Shown here: positions 1-5,271 of the stretch, piece after piece
Numbering within the stretch: the first letter of the stretch is position 1
Layout: each line of letters begins with the position of its first letter
Source of the DNA: Stenotrophomonas sp.
Lineage (GTDB): Bacteria; Pseudomonadota; Gammaproteobacteria; Xanthomonadales; Xanthomonadaceae
Direction of reading: 5' to 3'
DNA: 5,271 bases
Assembly: GCA_003248565.1 (NCBI GenBank)
Contig: QFOV01000318.1
Coordinates: 1-5,271 of the forward strand
The notes under the pieces: model-generated
What the model was told of the DNA's origin: nothing
The model's input: the letters and a program-made list of their open reading frames with translations, nothing else
The model's database searches: none
Made by a program: the position numbers and the translations under genes

Positions 1-815
1 ACCAGCCAATCGGCATCGACGTGGCGGTCGAGGATCATCAGCAGCTTGGCCCATTCGGTCTGGTGACCGGGCTGGAACCCCCACGGACGGAACAGGTGCT
101 TGGGATTGTCCAGGTTGTAGTTCCAATCGATGTTCCAATCGATGTCGTAGTGCTCCCAGACTAGGCCGCCGGCCTTGGCCGCCTGCCGGCGGGTCATGTT
201 GTCGGCCAGCTGCAGGGCGCGCTGCAGGTAGCGCTGTTCGCCACTGGCCTCGAACGCAGCCAGCATGGCTTCGCACATATGCATGTTGGCGTTCTGGCCG
301 CGGTAACCAGTGAAGTTCCAGTTGGCGTCGGCTTCGTCGCGGTACAGGCCGTGCTGCGGCTCCCAGAAGTGGCGTTCCAGCAGCTGCCAGGTCTCGTCCA
401 TCCACTCGCGGCCCTGCTCGATGCCGGCCTTCAGCGCACAGCTGTAGGCCAGCAGCACGAAGGCCACGCCATAGCAGTGGTTCATGTCGTCCTCGACCTT
501 GCCATCGCGCAGGGTCCAGGCGTAGCCGCCAGTGGCTGGATTGCGGTGCACATCACGCAGGTAGCGCACGCCGTGCTTCACCGCATCCAGATACTCCGCA
601 TTGCCGTACTCGCGGTAAGCCATCGCATAGTTGAAGACGAAGCGGGTGCTGCTGACCAGGTGGCGATGGCTGCGATCGTAGATGCTGCCGTCGTCCCGGT
701 AGTAGTGGAAGAAACCGCCATCCGCATCGATGCAATGCGGATGGTAGAAGGCCATCGTGTCGGCGATATGCGCGCGCAGGAAGGCCGGGGAACGGAAATC
801 GGGCGTGGTGGTCAT
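1..815 (-). CDS. AGE-family sugar isomerase/epimerase, probable D-mannose isomerase (C-terminus off window)
   Basis: This gene was read by hand from the ATG at 815-813; 271 complete codons are present and the frame is still open at base 1. The family usually has about 400 residues, so roughly one third is missing to the window edge. The protein is a cytoplasmic (alpha/alpha)6-barrel enzyme of the N-acylglucosamine 2-epimerase superfamily. Visible landmarks are STRF with R58, CYGVAF with Y115, YRGQNANMH with N175 and H179, EHYDIDW at 221-227, and FRPWG...PGHQTEW with H251 and E254. They align without gaps to the YihS/mannose isomerase group as I remember it, including the two barrel histidines; the third catalytic His (near 383 in YihS) lies outside the window. 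The position after Y115-G116 is Val, whereas YihS has His. The start overlaps the kinase stop as ATGA and has a good AGGAAG Shine-Dalgarno site. With a PfkB kinase and a GH92 mannosidase in the operon, mannose-to-fructose isomerisation is the best guess. A 2-epimerase activity is not excluded. Confidence 0.88.
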   Translation of the reverse strand, partial: MTTTPDFRSPAFLRAHIADTMAFYHPHCIDADGGFFHYYRDDGSIYDRSHRHLVSSTRFVFNYAMAYREYGNAEYLDAVKHGVRYLRDVHRNPATGGYAWTLRDGKVEDDMNHCYGVAFVLLAYSCALKAGIEQGREWMDETWQLLERHFWEPQHGLYRDEADANWNFTGYRGQNANMHMCEAMLAAFEASGEQRYLQRALQLADNMTRRQAAKAGGLVWEHYDIDWNIDWNYNLDNPKHLFRPWGFQPGHQTEWAKLLMILDRHVDADWL

Positions 816-1807
816 GCGATGGCTTCCTGTTGCTGCAGCAGCTGCTGTACTTCACTCAAGGCGGGCATTGCCGCGAACGCACCCTTGCGGGTTACCGCCA
901 GGGCACCTACCGCAGCCGCGAAGCGCAGCGTGCCATTGATTGCATTCGGGGTCTGGCAGAACGCGGCAAAACCGGCGCCTGCGCCACCGCGCTCAACCAG
1001 CCCGACCAGCACGCCGCCGACAAAGGCATCGCCCGCAGCGGTGGTATCCACCGCCTGCACACGGAAGCTTGGTACCTCGCCTTCACCATGGCGGGTATAC
1101 CAGCGCAGCGTGCCCGCACCGTCGGTGACGATCACCCAGCGTGCCTGCGCAGCCAACAGGCGGCGCAGTACCTGCGCATCACCGTCGGCACCCAGTGGCG
1201 CGGCGAGATAATCGAGTTCCTCTCGCGAGAGTTTGATCAGGTCGGCACGTTCCAGTGCCTGCCACAGGCGCGGCGTGGGATCGACACCTGCTGGCCACAG
1301 CGCCGGGCGCAGGTTCAGATCCAGGCTGACCACCGCGCCGGCAGCGCGCGCGCGCTCCATGCCGGCGAAGGTCGCCGCGGCGATGTCCGCTTCGGTCAGG
1401 CTGTTGGAGCAGACGTGGAAGCAGGCCGTGCCGTCGAAGCAGGCCGGCAGGTAGTGCTCGGCGCGGAACAGCAGGTCCGCCGCCGGCGGCCGGTAGAAGC
1501 TGAAGCTGCGCTCGCCATGCGCGTCCAGCGCGACGAAGGCCAGCGCGGTCTTGGCTGCGTCGGTACGCACGATGCAGTCGGTCTCGACCCCAGCCTGCTG
1601 CAGGCTCTCCAGCAGGAAGTCACCGAACATGTCGCGGCCCAGCATGCCGGCGAAATGGCTGCTGGCACCCAACTGCGCGGCCGCCACTGCGACGTTGGCG
1701 GGCGCACCGCCTGCGTACTGCAGGAAGGCGCGCGGGGTGTCCGCCGAGGCCGGCGGCTGCGCTAATAGATCGATCAAAATCTCGCCGAAACAAACAATCT
1801 TGCCCAT
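812..1807 (-). CDS. PfkB-family carbohydrate kinase, probable fructokinase
   Basis: This is a complete 331-residue cytoplasmic sugar kinase of the PfkB/ribokinase family, of normal length. It opens with the beta-strand MGKIVCFGEILIDL. The first PfkB signature, GGAPANVA, is at 33-40. DLNLRP is at 163-168 and KLSREEL at 192-198. TDGAGT at 228-233 belongs to the nucleotide-binding part. The second signature, DTTAAGDAF at 254-262, carries the anion hole and catalytic base D260; the Ala at its fourth position also occurs in ribokinases such as E. coli RbsK and is not a defect. The overall pattern resembles bacterial fructokinases more than KDG kinases or ribokinases. The expected reaction is ATP + fructose giving fructose-6-phosphate, which would use the product of the neighbouring mannose isomerase. 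The ATG lies 6 bases after the ancestral transporter stop, and its 3' end overlaps the isomerase gene by 4 bases. Fructose as substrate is inferred from family resemblance and context. Confidence 0.92.
   Translation of the reverse strand: MGKIVCFGEILIDLLAQPPASADTPRAFLQYAGGAPANVAVAAAQLGASSHFAGMLGRDMFGDFLLESLQQAGVETDCIVRTDAAKTALAFVALDAHGERSFSFYRPPAADLLFRAEHYLPACFDGTACFHVCSNSLTEADIAAATFAGMERARAAGAVVSLDLNLRPALWPAGVDPTPRLWQALERADLIKLSREELDYLAAPLGADGDAQVLRRLLAAQARWVIVTDGAGTLRWYTRHGEGEVPSFRVQAVDTTAAGDAFVGGVLVGLVERGGAGAGFAAFCQTPNAINGTLRFAAAVGALAVTRKGAFAAMPALSEVQQLLQQQEAIA
823..828 (-). promoter_or_regulatory. Shine-Dalgarno site of the AGE-family gene
   Basis: The minus strand reads AGGAAG here, seven bases before the ATG at 815-813. 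It lies inside the last codons of the kinase gene, whose TGA (814-812) shares bases with this ATG. The site supports the chosen start and suggests translational coupling of kinase and isomerase. Confidence 0.65.
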
Positions 1808-1898
1808 CTGGCCTTAGTCCTGTTGGGTAACGCCGGTGCTGGTACGCGAACCGACCAGCCCGTAGAAAATGATGTAGCCGTAGCACAGCAACGGCAGT
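1620..1898 (-). other. Out-of-frame tail read after the transporter junction, overlapping the kinase start
   Basis: If translated as it stands, the transporter frame continues for 92 codons past L380 to a stop at 1622-1620. It misses its ancestral stop and runs about 185 bases into the kinase gene in a different frame. The tail is rich in Arg, Gly and Ala, has no hydrophobic segment, and resembles no protein I know. It is read-through of a shifted frame and not a domain. It matters only because ribosomes using it would pass over the kinase start without terminating there. Confidence 0.6.
1817..1821 (-). promoter_or_regulatory. Shine-Dalgarno site of the kinase gene
   Basis: The minus strand reads AGGAC at 1821-1817, nine bases before the kinase ATG at 1807-1805. 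It sits in the last codons of the ancestral transporter frame (CAG GAC TAA). Kinase translation was therefore probably coupled to termination of the intact transporter. Confidence 0.5.
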
Positions 1899-1901
1899 CA
1901 G
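1896..1901 (-). other. Deletion/frameshift junction in the transporter gene
   Basis: On the minus strand the codon CTG (1901-1899, L380) ends the N-terminal frame. One base later, CTG (1897-1895) begins the C-terminal frame LPLLCYGY. Read upstream in that second frame, the previous codon (1900-1898) is TGA, so the two parts cannot be joined by a simple one-base slip that restores the whole protein. Replacing about 28-29 family codons by one base implies a net loss of roughly 83-86 bp. That size is an inference from family comparison. Confidence 0.72.
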
Positions 1902-3081
1902 CAGGCTGGACGCCTTGTTGGTCAACGGCCCCAGGCGTTCGATGCCGAGCGCGAAGATGGTCGGGAACATGATCGAGTTGAACAGGCCGATCGCCACGAT
2001 CGAGTACAAGGCCACCTGGCCTTCGCTGGCCATGGTCAGTGCCAGCAAGCCCACATTGATCAACGCGAACAGCGCCAGGAGCTTGCGCGGCGAGAAGCGC
2101 ACCAGCAGCAGCGAACCGGCAAAGCGGCCGATCATCGCCATTGTCCAGTACAGCGACACGTAGTGCGTGGCCTGCTGCTCACTGAAGCCGCCGATGTTGG
2201 GCTGCGACAGGTAGTTGACCAGGAAGCTGCCGATCGAGACCTCGGCACCCACATAGAAGAAGATGCCCAGCACGCCGAACAGCAGGTGCTTGTGGCGAAG
2301 CGCATCGCCATAGCTGTGGCGTGCGCTGTCGGCCTGTTCGCTGTTCTCGCTCAGCGACGGCAGCCGGAACAGGAACACGAACAGCGCCAGCAGGAACAGA
2401 GCCACTGCCAGGCCGAGATACGGCCCCTGCACCGACTGCGCTTCCTGCGCGCGGTAGGCCAACTGGTCTGCCAGCGGCAGCGCGGTCAGCTCGTCGGCGC
2501 TCTTGACCGTATTGCCCAGGATCAACATGCCGCCGAAGATCGGCGCGATCGCGGTACCCAGCGAGTTCAGCGCCTGTGCCAACGTCAAACGACTGGAACT
2601 GGTCCGCTCCGGGCCAAGCAACGCGACATAGGGATTGGCCGCCACCTGTAGGACGGTGATGCCGGTTGCCAGCACGAACAGGGCCGCCAGGAAGGCGCCA
2701 TAGATGCGCAGCTCAGCCGCCGGCCAGAAGCCAAGTGCACCGATGCCGGCAATCACCAGGCCGGCGACGATGCCCTGCTTGTAGCCCAGCCGTGCAACCA
2801 GCCGACCAGCTGGCAAGGACATCAGGAAGTACGCACCGAAGAAGGTGAACTGCACCAGCATTGCCTGGGTGTAGTTCAGTTCGAATACCGACTTCAGGTG
2901 CGGGATCAGGATGTCGTTGAGGCAGGTCAGGAAGCCCCACATGAAGAAGATGGTCGTCGCCACCGCCATAGCCACATGCGTATTGACCACGGGCGCCGAC
3001 TGGCTTGATGTAGATGACGGCGATGTTGGTATGTGCATGTGGGCTGCCTGGATACGGTAATCGGGAGATGGGGTTGAGGAA

Positions 3082-4140
3082 TCAGCTAGGTCTTGCTGCA
3101 CTGCTTTCGCGGATCCTCAGCTGCACCGGTGCGACGGTACGCATCGGTGCTGCATCGGGGTTGTCCAGGCGCTGCAGCAATAAGGCTGCAGCCTGCCGGC
3201 CACGTTCGCGTGGATCTGCGGTCAACGTGGTCAACGGCGGCACCGCGACCGCAGCCTCGGAGATATCGTCGAATCCGGTAACGGCGAAATCACCACCCGG
3301 GCGGATGCCACGCGAGGTCAGGCCAAGCATCAGGCCCAATGCAACCGTGTCGTTGTAGCAGACCGCCGCGCTGGGTCGCTGTGCGCATTCGAACAATTCA
3401 CCGGTACGTGCAGCCGCTTCCAGACGGTTGGGTGCGGACTCGATCAACCAGTCCGCATGCAGAGGCAAGCCGGCCTCGCTCAATGCCTGCTGGTAACCCA
3501 GACGACGCTGCGCGCAGGAACTGGATGCGCCATGCCCGCCAAAGAAGGCGATGTCACGATGACCGCGTTCGATCAGGTGACGGGTTGCCATGTACGCGCC
3601 GTGCTGGTTGTCGAGGGTGAGGAAATCCCAGTCCGCGCCGGCCAGTTCGCGGTTGAACAGCAGCACGTTGGCGTGCGCGCCCAATACATGGCGCAGCTCT
3701 TCGGCATCGCTACCTTCGGCCGGCGACAGGATGAAGCCGGTCGGCGTGTGTTCCATCAAGGTGCTCAACACCGCCTGCTGACGCTGCGGCGATTCGCCGG
3801 TGCTGCCAAGCAGGGTCACGAAGCCCTTGCCACCCAATGCCTCGTCCACGCCGGAAGCAAACTCGGCGAAGAACGGGTTGGACAGATCGTTGATCACCAA
3901 CGCGATCGACGACGAGGTACGACGACGCAGGTTGGCAGCGGTGCGGTTGTAGACATAACGCTGCTTGCGCAGCTCGGCCTCGACCTTGGCGCGCGTATCC
4001 ACGTTGACCAAGGGGCTGCCGCGCAGCACCAGCGATACGGTAGCCCGCGACACGCCCACCGCCTGTGCGATGTCGGTGACGGTGACCGCGCGTTGGCCGG
4101 CCTTGCGTGCGCCCTTGGCGTCGGTAGAAGTGTCTTTCAT
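3082..4140 (-). CDS. LacI-family transcriptional regulator, probably of mannoside use
   Basis: This is a complete 352-residue regulator, slightly long for the family because of a basic leader of about 19 residues. The N-terminal helix-turn-helix spans about 20-66, with VTDIAQAVGVSRATVSLVLRG as its core. The hinge at about 69-76 contains the conserved Leu (L71 in ANLRRRTS). The periplasmic-binding-protein-like effector domain begins at IALVINDLSNPFF (79-91) and includes FNREL (162-166), GHRDIAFFGG (193-202), YNDTVALG (262-269) and GFDDI (289-293). The ATG at 4140 was chosen because it directly precedes the DNA-binding domain; the frame stays open upstream only through the end of the GH92 gene. 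The ribosome site is weak (GGAAACG). Its position between the mannosidase and the uptake and catabolic genes suggests local control, with a free sugar or phosphorylated intermediate as inducer. A candidate operator lies 46-57 bases upstream. The effector cannot be read from the sequence. Confidence 0.94.
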   Translation of the reverse strand: MKDTSTDAKGARKAGQRAVTVTDIAQAVGVSRATVSLVLRGSPLVNVDTRAKVEAELRKQRYVYNRTAANLRRRTSSSIALVINDLSNPFFAEFASGVDEALGGKGFVTLLGSTGESPQRQQAVLSTLMEHTPTGFILSPAEGSDAEELRHVLGAHANVLLFNRELAGADWDFLTLDNQHGAYMATRHLIERGHRDIAFFGGHGASSSCAQRRLGYQQALSEAGLPLHADWLIESAPNRLEAAARTGELFECAQRPSAAVCYNDTVALGLMLGLTSRGIRPGGDFAVTGFDDISEAAVAVPPLTTLTADPRERGRQAAALLLQRLDNPDAAPMRTVAPVQLRIRESSAARPS

Positions 4141-4185
4141 CGTTTCCGCTGCGGTTCCGGGATGCGCCAAGCCTAAAGGATCACG

Positions 4186-4197
4186 GCCAGCGCTTGC
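4186..4197. promoter_or_regulatory. Candidate LacI-family operator upstream of the regulator gene
   Basis: The minus strand reads GCAAGCGCTGGC, which matches 11 of 12 positions of the general LacI-family palindrome GCAANCGNTTGC, centred on CG. It lies in the non-coding gap between the GH92 and regulator genes, 46-57 bases before the regulator ATG, a natural place for autoregulation and control of the downstream genes. It overlaps a second inverted repeat, CAGCGC-TT-GCGCTG (4188-4201). No convincing -35/-10 pair is visible; TTTAGG-like bases downstream are only a weak -10 candidate. This is pattern matching alone: in G+C-rich DNA such a site can arise by chance. Confidence 0.4.
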
Positions 4198-4258
4198 GCT
4201 GCCCGTTCCCTTCTTTCCGGCCTTGGCGCTGCCCGAGCTCACGGCTGGGCGCTGCCCG
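4196..4258. repeat. Three direct copies of a 10-bp word at the GH92-lacI junction
   Basis: The word GCGCTGCCCG occurs at 4196-4205, 4226-4235 and 4249-4258, with starts 30 and 23 bases apart. The two intergenic copies share more (CTTGCGCTGCCCG against CTTGGCGCTGCCCG); the third lies in the last codons of the GH92 gene. The first copy abuts the candidate operator. It may be a small local duplication or a set of binding half-sites, or chance in G+C-rich sequence. Confidence 0.45.
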
Positions 4259-5271
4259 GGGTGGCGCAGTACGACACCGGCAGGTCCGCCTGTGCGGTGC
4301 CCCAACCCTGCTCCGGTGCCTGCGCACCGAGGGTGAAGCGCACATCGCCGCCTTGCTGCAGGCGCTGCCAATCCAGCCACACCGCCGGCTGCGGCTTGCC
4401 ATCAACCTGCACGCTCTGGATGTACTGCAGGCTGCGCGGATCGGCGCCCGGCGCCTGCAGGCGCAGCGTGCGGCCGTTGCCCAGGGTGATTTCGGCCTTG
4501 CTGTAGCGCGGCGCATGCAGCAGGAACTGGCCACTGCCCGGCACTGCCGGATACAGGCCCAGCGCACTGAACAGGTACCAGGCCGACATCGTGCCCAGGT
4601 CGTCATTGCCGGTAACGCCGTTCGGCGCATTGGTGAACAGCTGCTGCGCCGCGCGAACCACGGTGGCGGTCTTCCACGGCTGGCCGATCAGCGTATACAT
4701 CCACGGCGAATGCAGGTCAGGCTCGTTGTTCGGGTTGTAGCGGTATTGGTTGTAGTAGCTGTACGGACCAACCACCCATTCCTTGCGTGCAGCGGTCAGC
4801 GGTGACTGCAGCAGCGCGTCATAGGCGAAGAACGCATCCAGACGCTTGCCGGCCTGTTCGCGGCCATGCATCGCCTGCAGCATGCCGGGCACGTCCTGCT
4901 GGACCAGCCACTGGTACTGCCAGCCGGTGCCTTCATGGAAGCCGTGCTGCGAACGCGGGCTGTAGTGACCATCGGCAGGCGTATACCACTTGCCGTTCTC
5001 GTCGCGCGGACGCGGGAAACCAGTGAAGCCGGTTTCGGCATCACGCACATCCGCATCCCACACCTTGTGCCAATTGCCGCCGCGAGTGCGCAGCGTCGCT
5101 GCATCGTCGGCGTGACCCAAGCCATCGGCCATCTGCGCCAGCGCGCAATCGGCCAATGCGTACTCCAGCGTTGCCGAGCCGCCGTGGTGCGGATCAACGT
5201 CCATGCCCTTGGACGGGAAGGCACGGTCATAGGCCACATAACCATTGGCGAGATAGCTGGCATTGCCGGAA
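4239..5271 (-). CDS. GH92-family alpha-mannosidase, C-terminal part (N-terminus off window)
   Basis: The frame is open from the right edge to a TGA at 4241-4239, giving 343 residues; the whole protein is usually 700-800, so the N-terminal beta-sandwich domain and any signal peptide are outside. The visible part is the (alpha/alpha)6 catalytic domain plus the end of the fold. Family marks in order, counting from the first complete codon at 5270, are TLEYALAD near 34, HGFHEGTGWQYQW at about 109-121 with the likely catalytic acid E113, NEPDLHSPWMY at 182-192, GNDDLGTMSAWYLFSALGLYP at 221-241 with D223/D224 as likely base region, and a C-terminal beta-rich segment with LGNGRTL. GH92 enzymes are calcium-dependent inverting exo-alpha-mannosidases, usually periplasmic or secreted. 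The exact linkage (alpha-1,2, 1,3 or other) cannot be assigned from this part. The gene precedes the regulator by 98 bp and probably supplies free mannose to the downstream pathway. GTG at 5237 is an internal codon and not the start. Confidence 0.93.
   Translation of the reverse strand, partial: SGNASYLANGYVAYDRAFPSKGMDVDPHHGGSATLEYALADCALAQMADGLGHADDAATLRTRGGNWHKVWDADVRDAETGFTGFPRPRDENGKWYTPADGHYSPRSQHGFHEGTGWQYQWLVQQDVPGMLQAMHGREQAGKRLDAFFAYDALLQSPLTAARKEWVVGPYSYYNQYRYNPNNEPDLHSPWMYTLIGQPWKTATVVRAAQQLFTNAPNGVTGNDDLGTMSAWYLFSALGLYPAVPGSGQFLLHAPRYSKAEITLGNGRTLRLQAPGADPRSLQYIQSVQVDGKPQPAVWLDWQRLQQGGDVRFTLGAQAPEQGWGTAQADLPVSYCATPGSAQP

Larger units (their letters stand above)
1814..3038 (-). 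pseudogene. FucP/GluP-family MFS sugar transporter, disrupted by an internal out-of-frame deletion
   Basis: Residues 1-380 form a good FucP/GluP-type MFS sugar:H+ symporter of the inner membrane. FFMWGFLTCLNDIL in TM1 includes D42, equivalent to FucP D46. VLQVAANPYVALLGPE at about 129-144 has Gln where FucP has E135, as in the glucose/galactose (GluP) branch. FYVGAEVSIG and FPTIFALGIERLGP follow. After NKASSLL (L380, bases 1901-1899) the frame continues with unrelated Arg-rich sequence. In the next frame over, bases 1897-1814 encode the genuine family C-terminus, LPLLCYGYIIFYG to TQQD and TAA. Compared with E. coli FucP, about 28-29 residues (TM11 and the TM11-12 loop) are missing. The likely start is the ATG at 3038, 43 bases after the regulator stop, with a weak CAGGCAG site before it. 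A start at 3101, overlapping the regulator, would add a non-family leader. The likely substrate is mannose or a related hexose. The protein is probably non-functional, unless the junction is an assembly error. Confidence 0.82.

Noticed and set aside
120..145. Perfect 12-bp tandem repeat (TTCCAATCGATG twice) in the isomerase gene, encoding DIDWNIDWN.
   Set aside because: The protein aligns without a gap to YihS around EH(Y/F)D...YN.DNP, so no residues were inserted. The repeat reflects similar codons for a normal D-x-W-x-x-D family stretch and not a recent duplication.
836..847. Perfect 12-bp palindrome CAGCAGCTGCTG near the end of the kinase gene, considered as a terminator stem or operator.
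   Set aside because: It lies in coding sequence for a Gln/Leu-rich C-terminus (QQLLQQQ), where CAG and CTG codons give such palindromes by default. There is no T-run, and the isomerase gene starts just after it.
279..1211. Plus-strand open frame of 310 codons, and a further 311-codon plus-strand frame at 830-1765.
   Set aside because: Both lie opposite the isomerase and kinase genes, whose families are unmistakable. Their translations are Ala/Arg/Gln-rich with no recognisable motif, as expected for antisense frames in high G+C DNA.
3039..3101. Upstream ATG at 3101 giving a transporter that overlaps the regulator gene by 20 bases.
   Set aside because: The extra 21 residues are polar and unlike the family N-terminus. 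The ATG at 3038 already leaves about 20 residues before TM1, so the shorter form is preferred, though not proven.
3457..4176. Plus-strand open frame of 239 codons opposite the LacI-family gene.
   Set aside because: It is complementary to a complete, well-conserved regulator, its start has no ribosome site, and the composition is that of an antisense shadow.
4206..4238. Possible rho-independent terminator after the GH92 gene.
   Set aside because: No stem followed by a T-run is visible on the minus strand; the region is purine-rich (GGAAAGAAGGGAA). The inverted repeat nearby has only a 2-base loop and fits an operator better.

Overview
The window (about 64% G+C by eye, strong G/C third-position bias) looks like a chromosomal segment from the Xanthomonadaceae, most likely Stenotrophomonas or a close relative of Xanthomonas. 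This assignment rests on base composition and on the style of the encoded proteins; no rRNA or other marker gene is present.

All recognisable genes lie on the minus strand, so transcription runs from high to low coordinates. In order these are: the C-terminal part of a GH92 family alpha-mannosidase (5271-4239, its start outside the window); a 98-bp gap with a candidate LacI-type operator; a LacI-family regulator (4140-3082); a FucP/GluP-family MFS sugar transporter gene that appears to be broken (3038-1814); a PfkB-family kinase, probably a fructokinase (1807-812); and the N-terminal two thirds of an AGE-family sugar isomerase/epimerase, probably a mannose isomerase (815-1, running off the left edge). 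Spacing is tight: 43 bp between regulator and transporter, 6 bp between the ancestral transporter stop and the kinase start, and a 4-bp ATGA overlap between kinase and isomerase. This suggests one co-transcribed unit.

The genes make a coherent inferred pathway. GH92 trims mannose from alpha-mannosides such as N-glycan or yeast-type mannan fragments. The H+-symport-type MFS carrier takes up the free sugar. The AGE-family enzyme converts mannose to fructose, and the PfkB kinase makes fructose-6-phosphate. The LacI protein presumably represses the set until a mannose-related sugar is present. This route needs neither a mannokinase nor ManA.

The main anomaly is in the transporter. Its reading frame is intact to residue 380 (GPLTNKASSLL), then jumps directly, out of frame, to the last 27 residues (LPLLCYGY...TQQD, stop at 1816-1814). 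About 28-29 residues that the family has here (TM11 and the loop to TM12) are missing, consistent with an out-of-frame deletion of roughly 83-86 bp. The shifted frame reads on into the kinase gene to 1620. The other genes look intact within the window. I saw no mobile element, CRISPR array, RNA gene or undescribed system. The remaining interest is in the broken transporter, the candidate operator, and a three-copy 10-bp repeat at the GH92-lacI junction.
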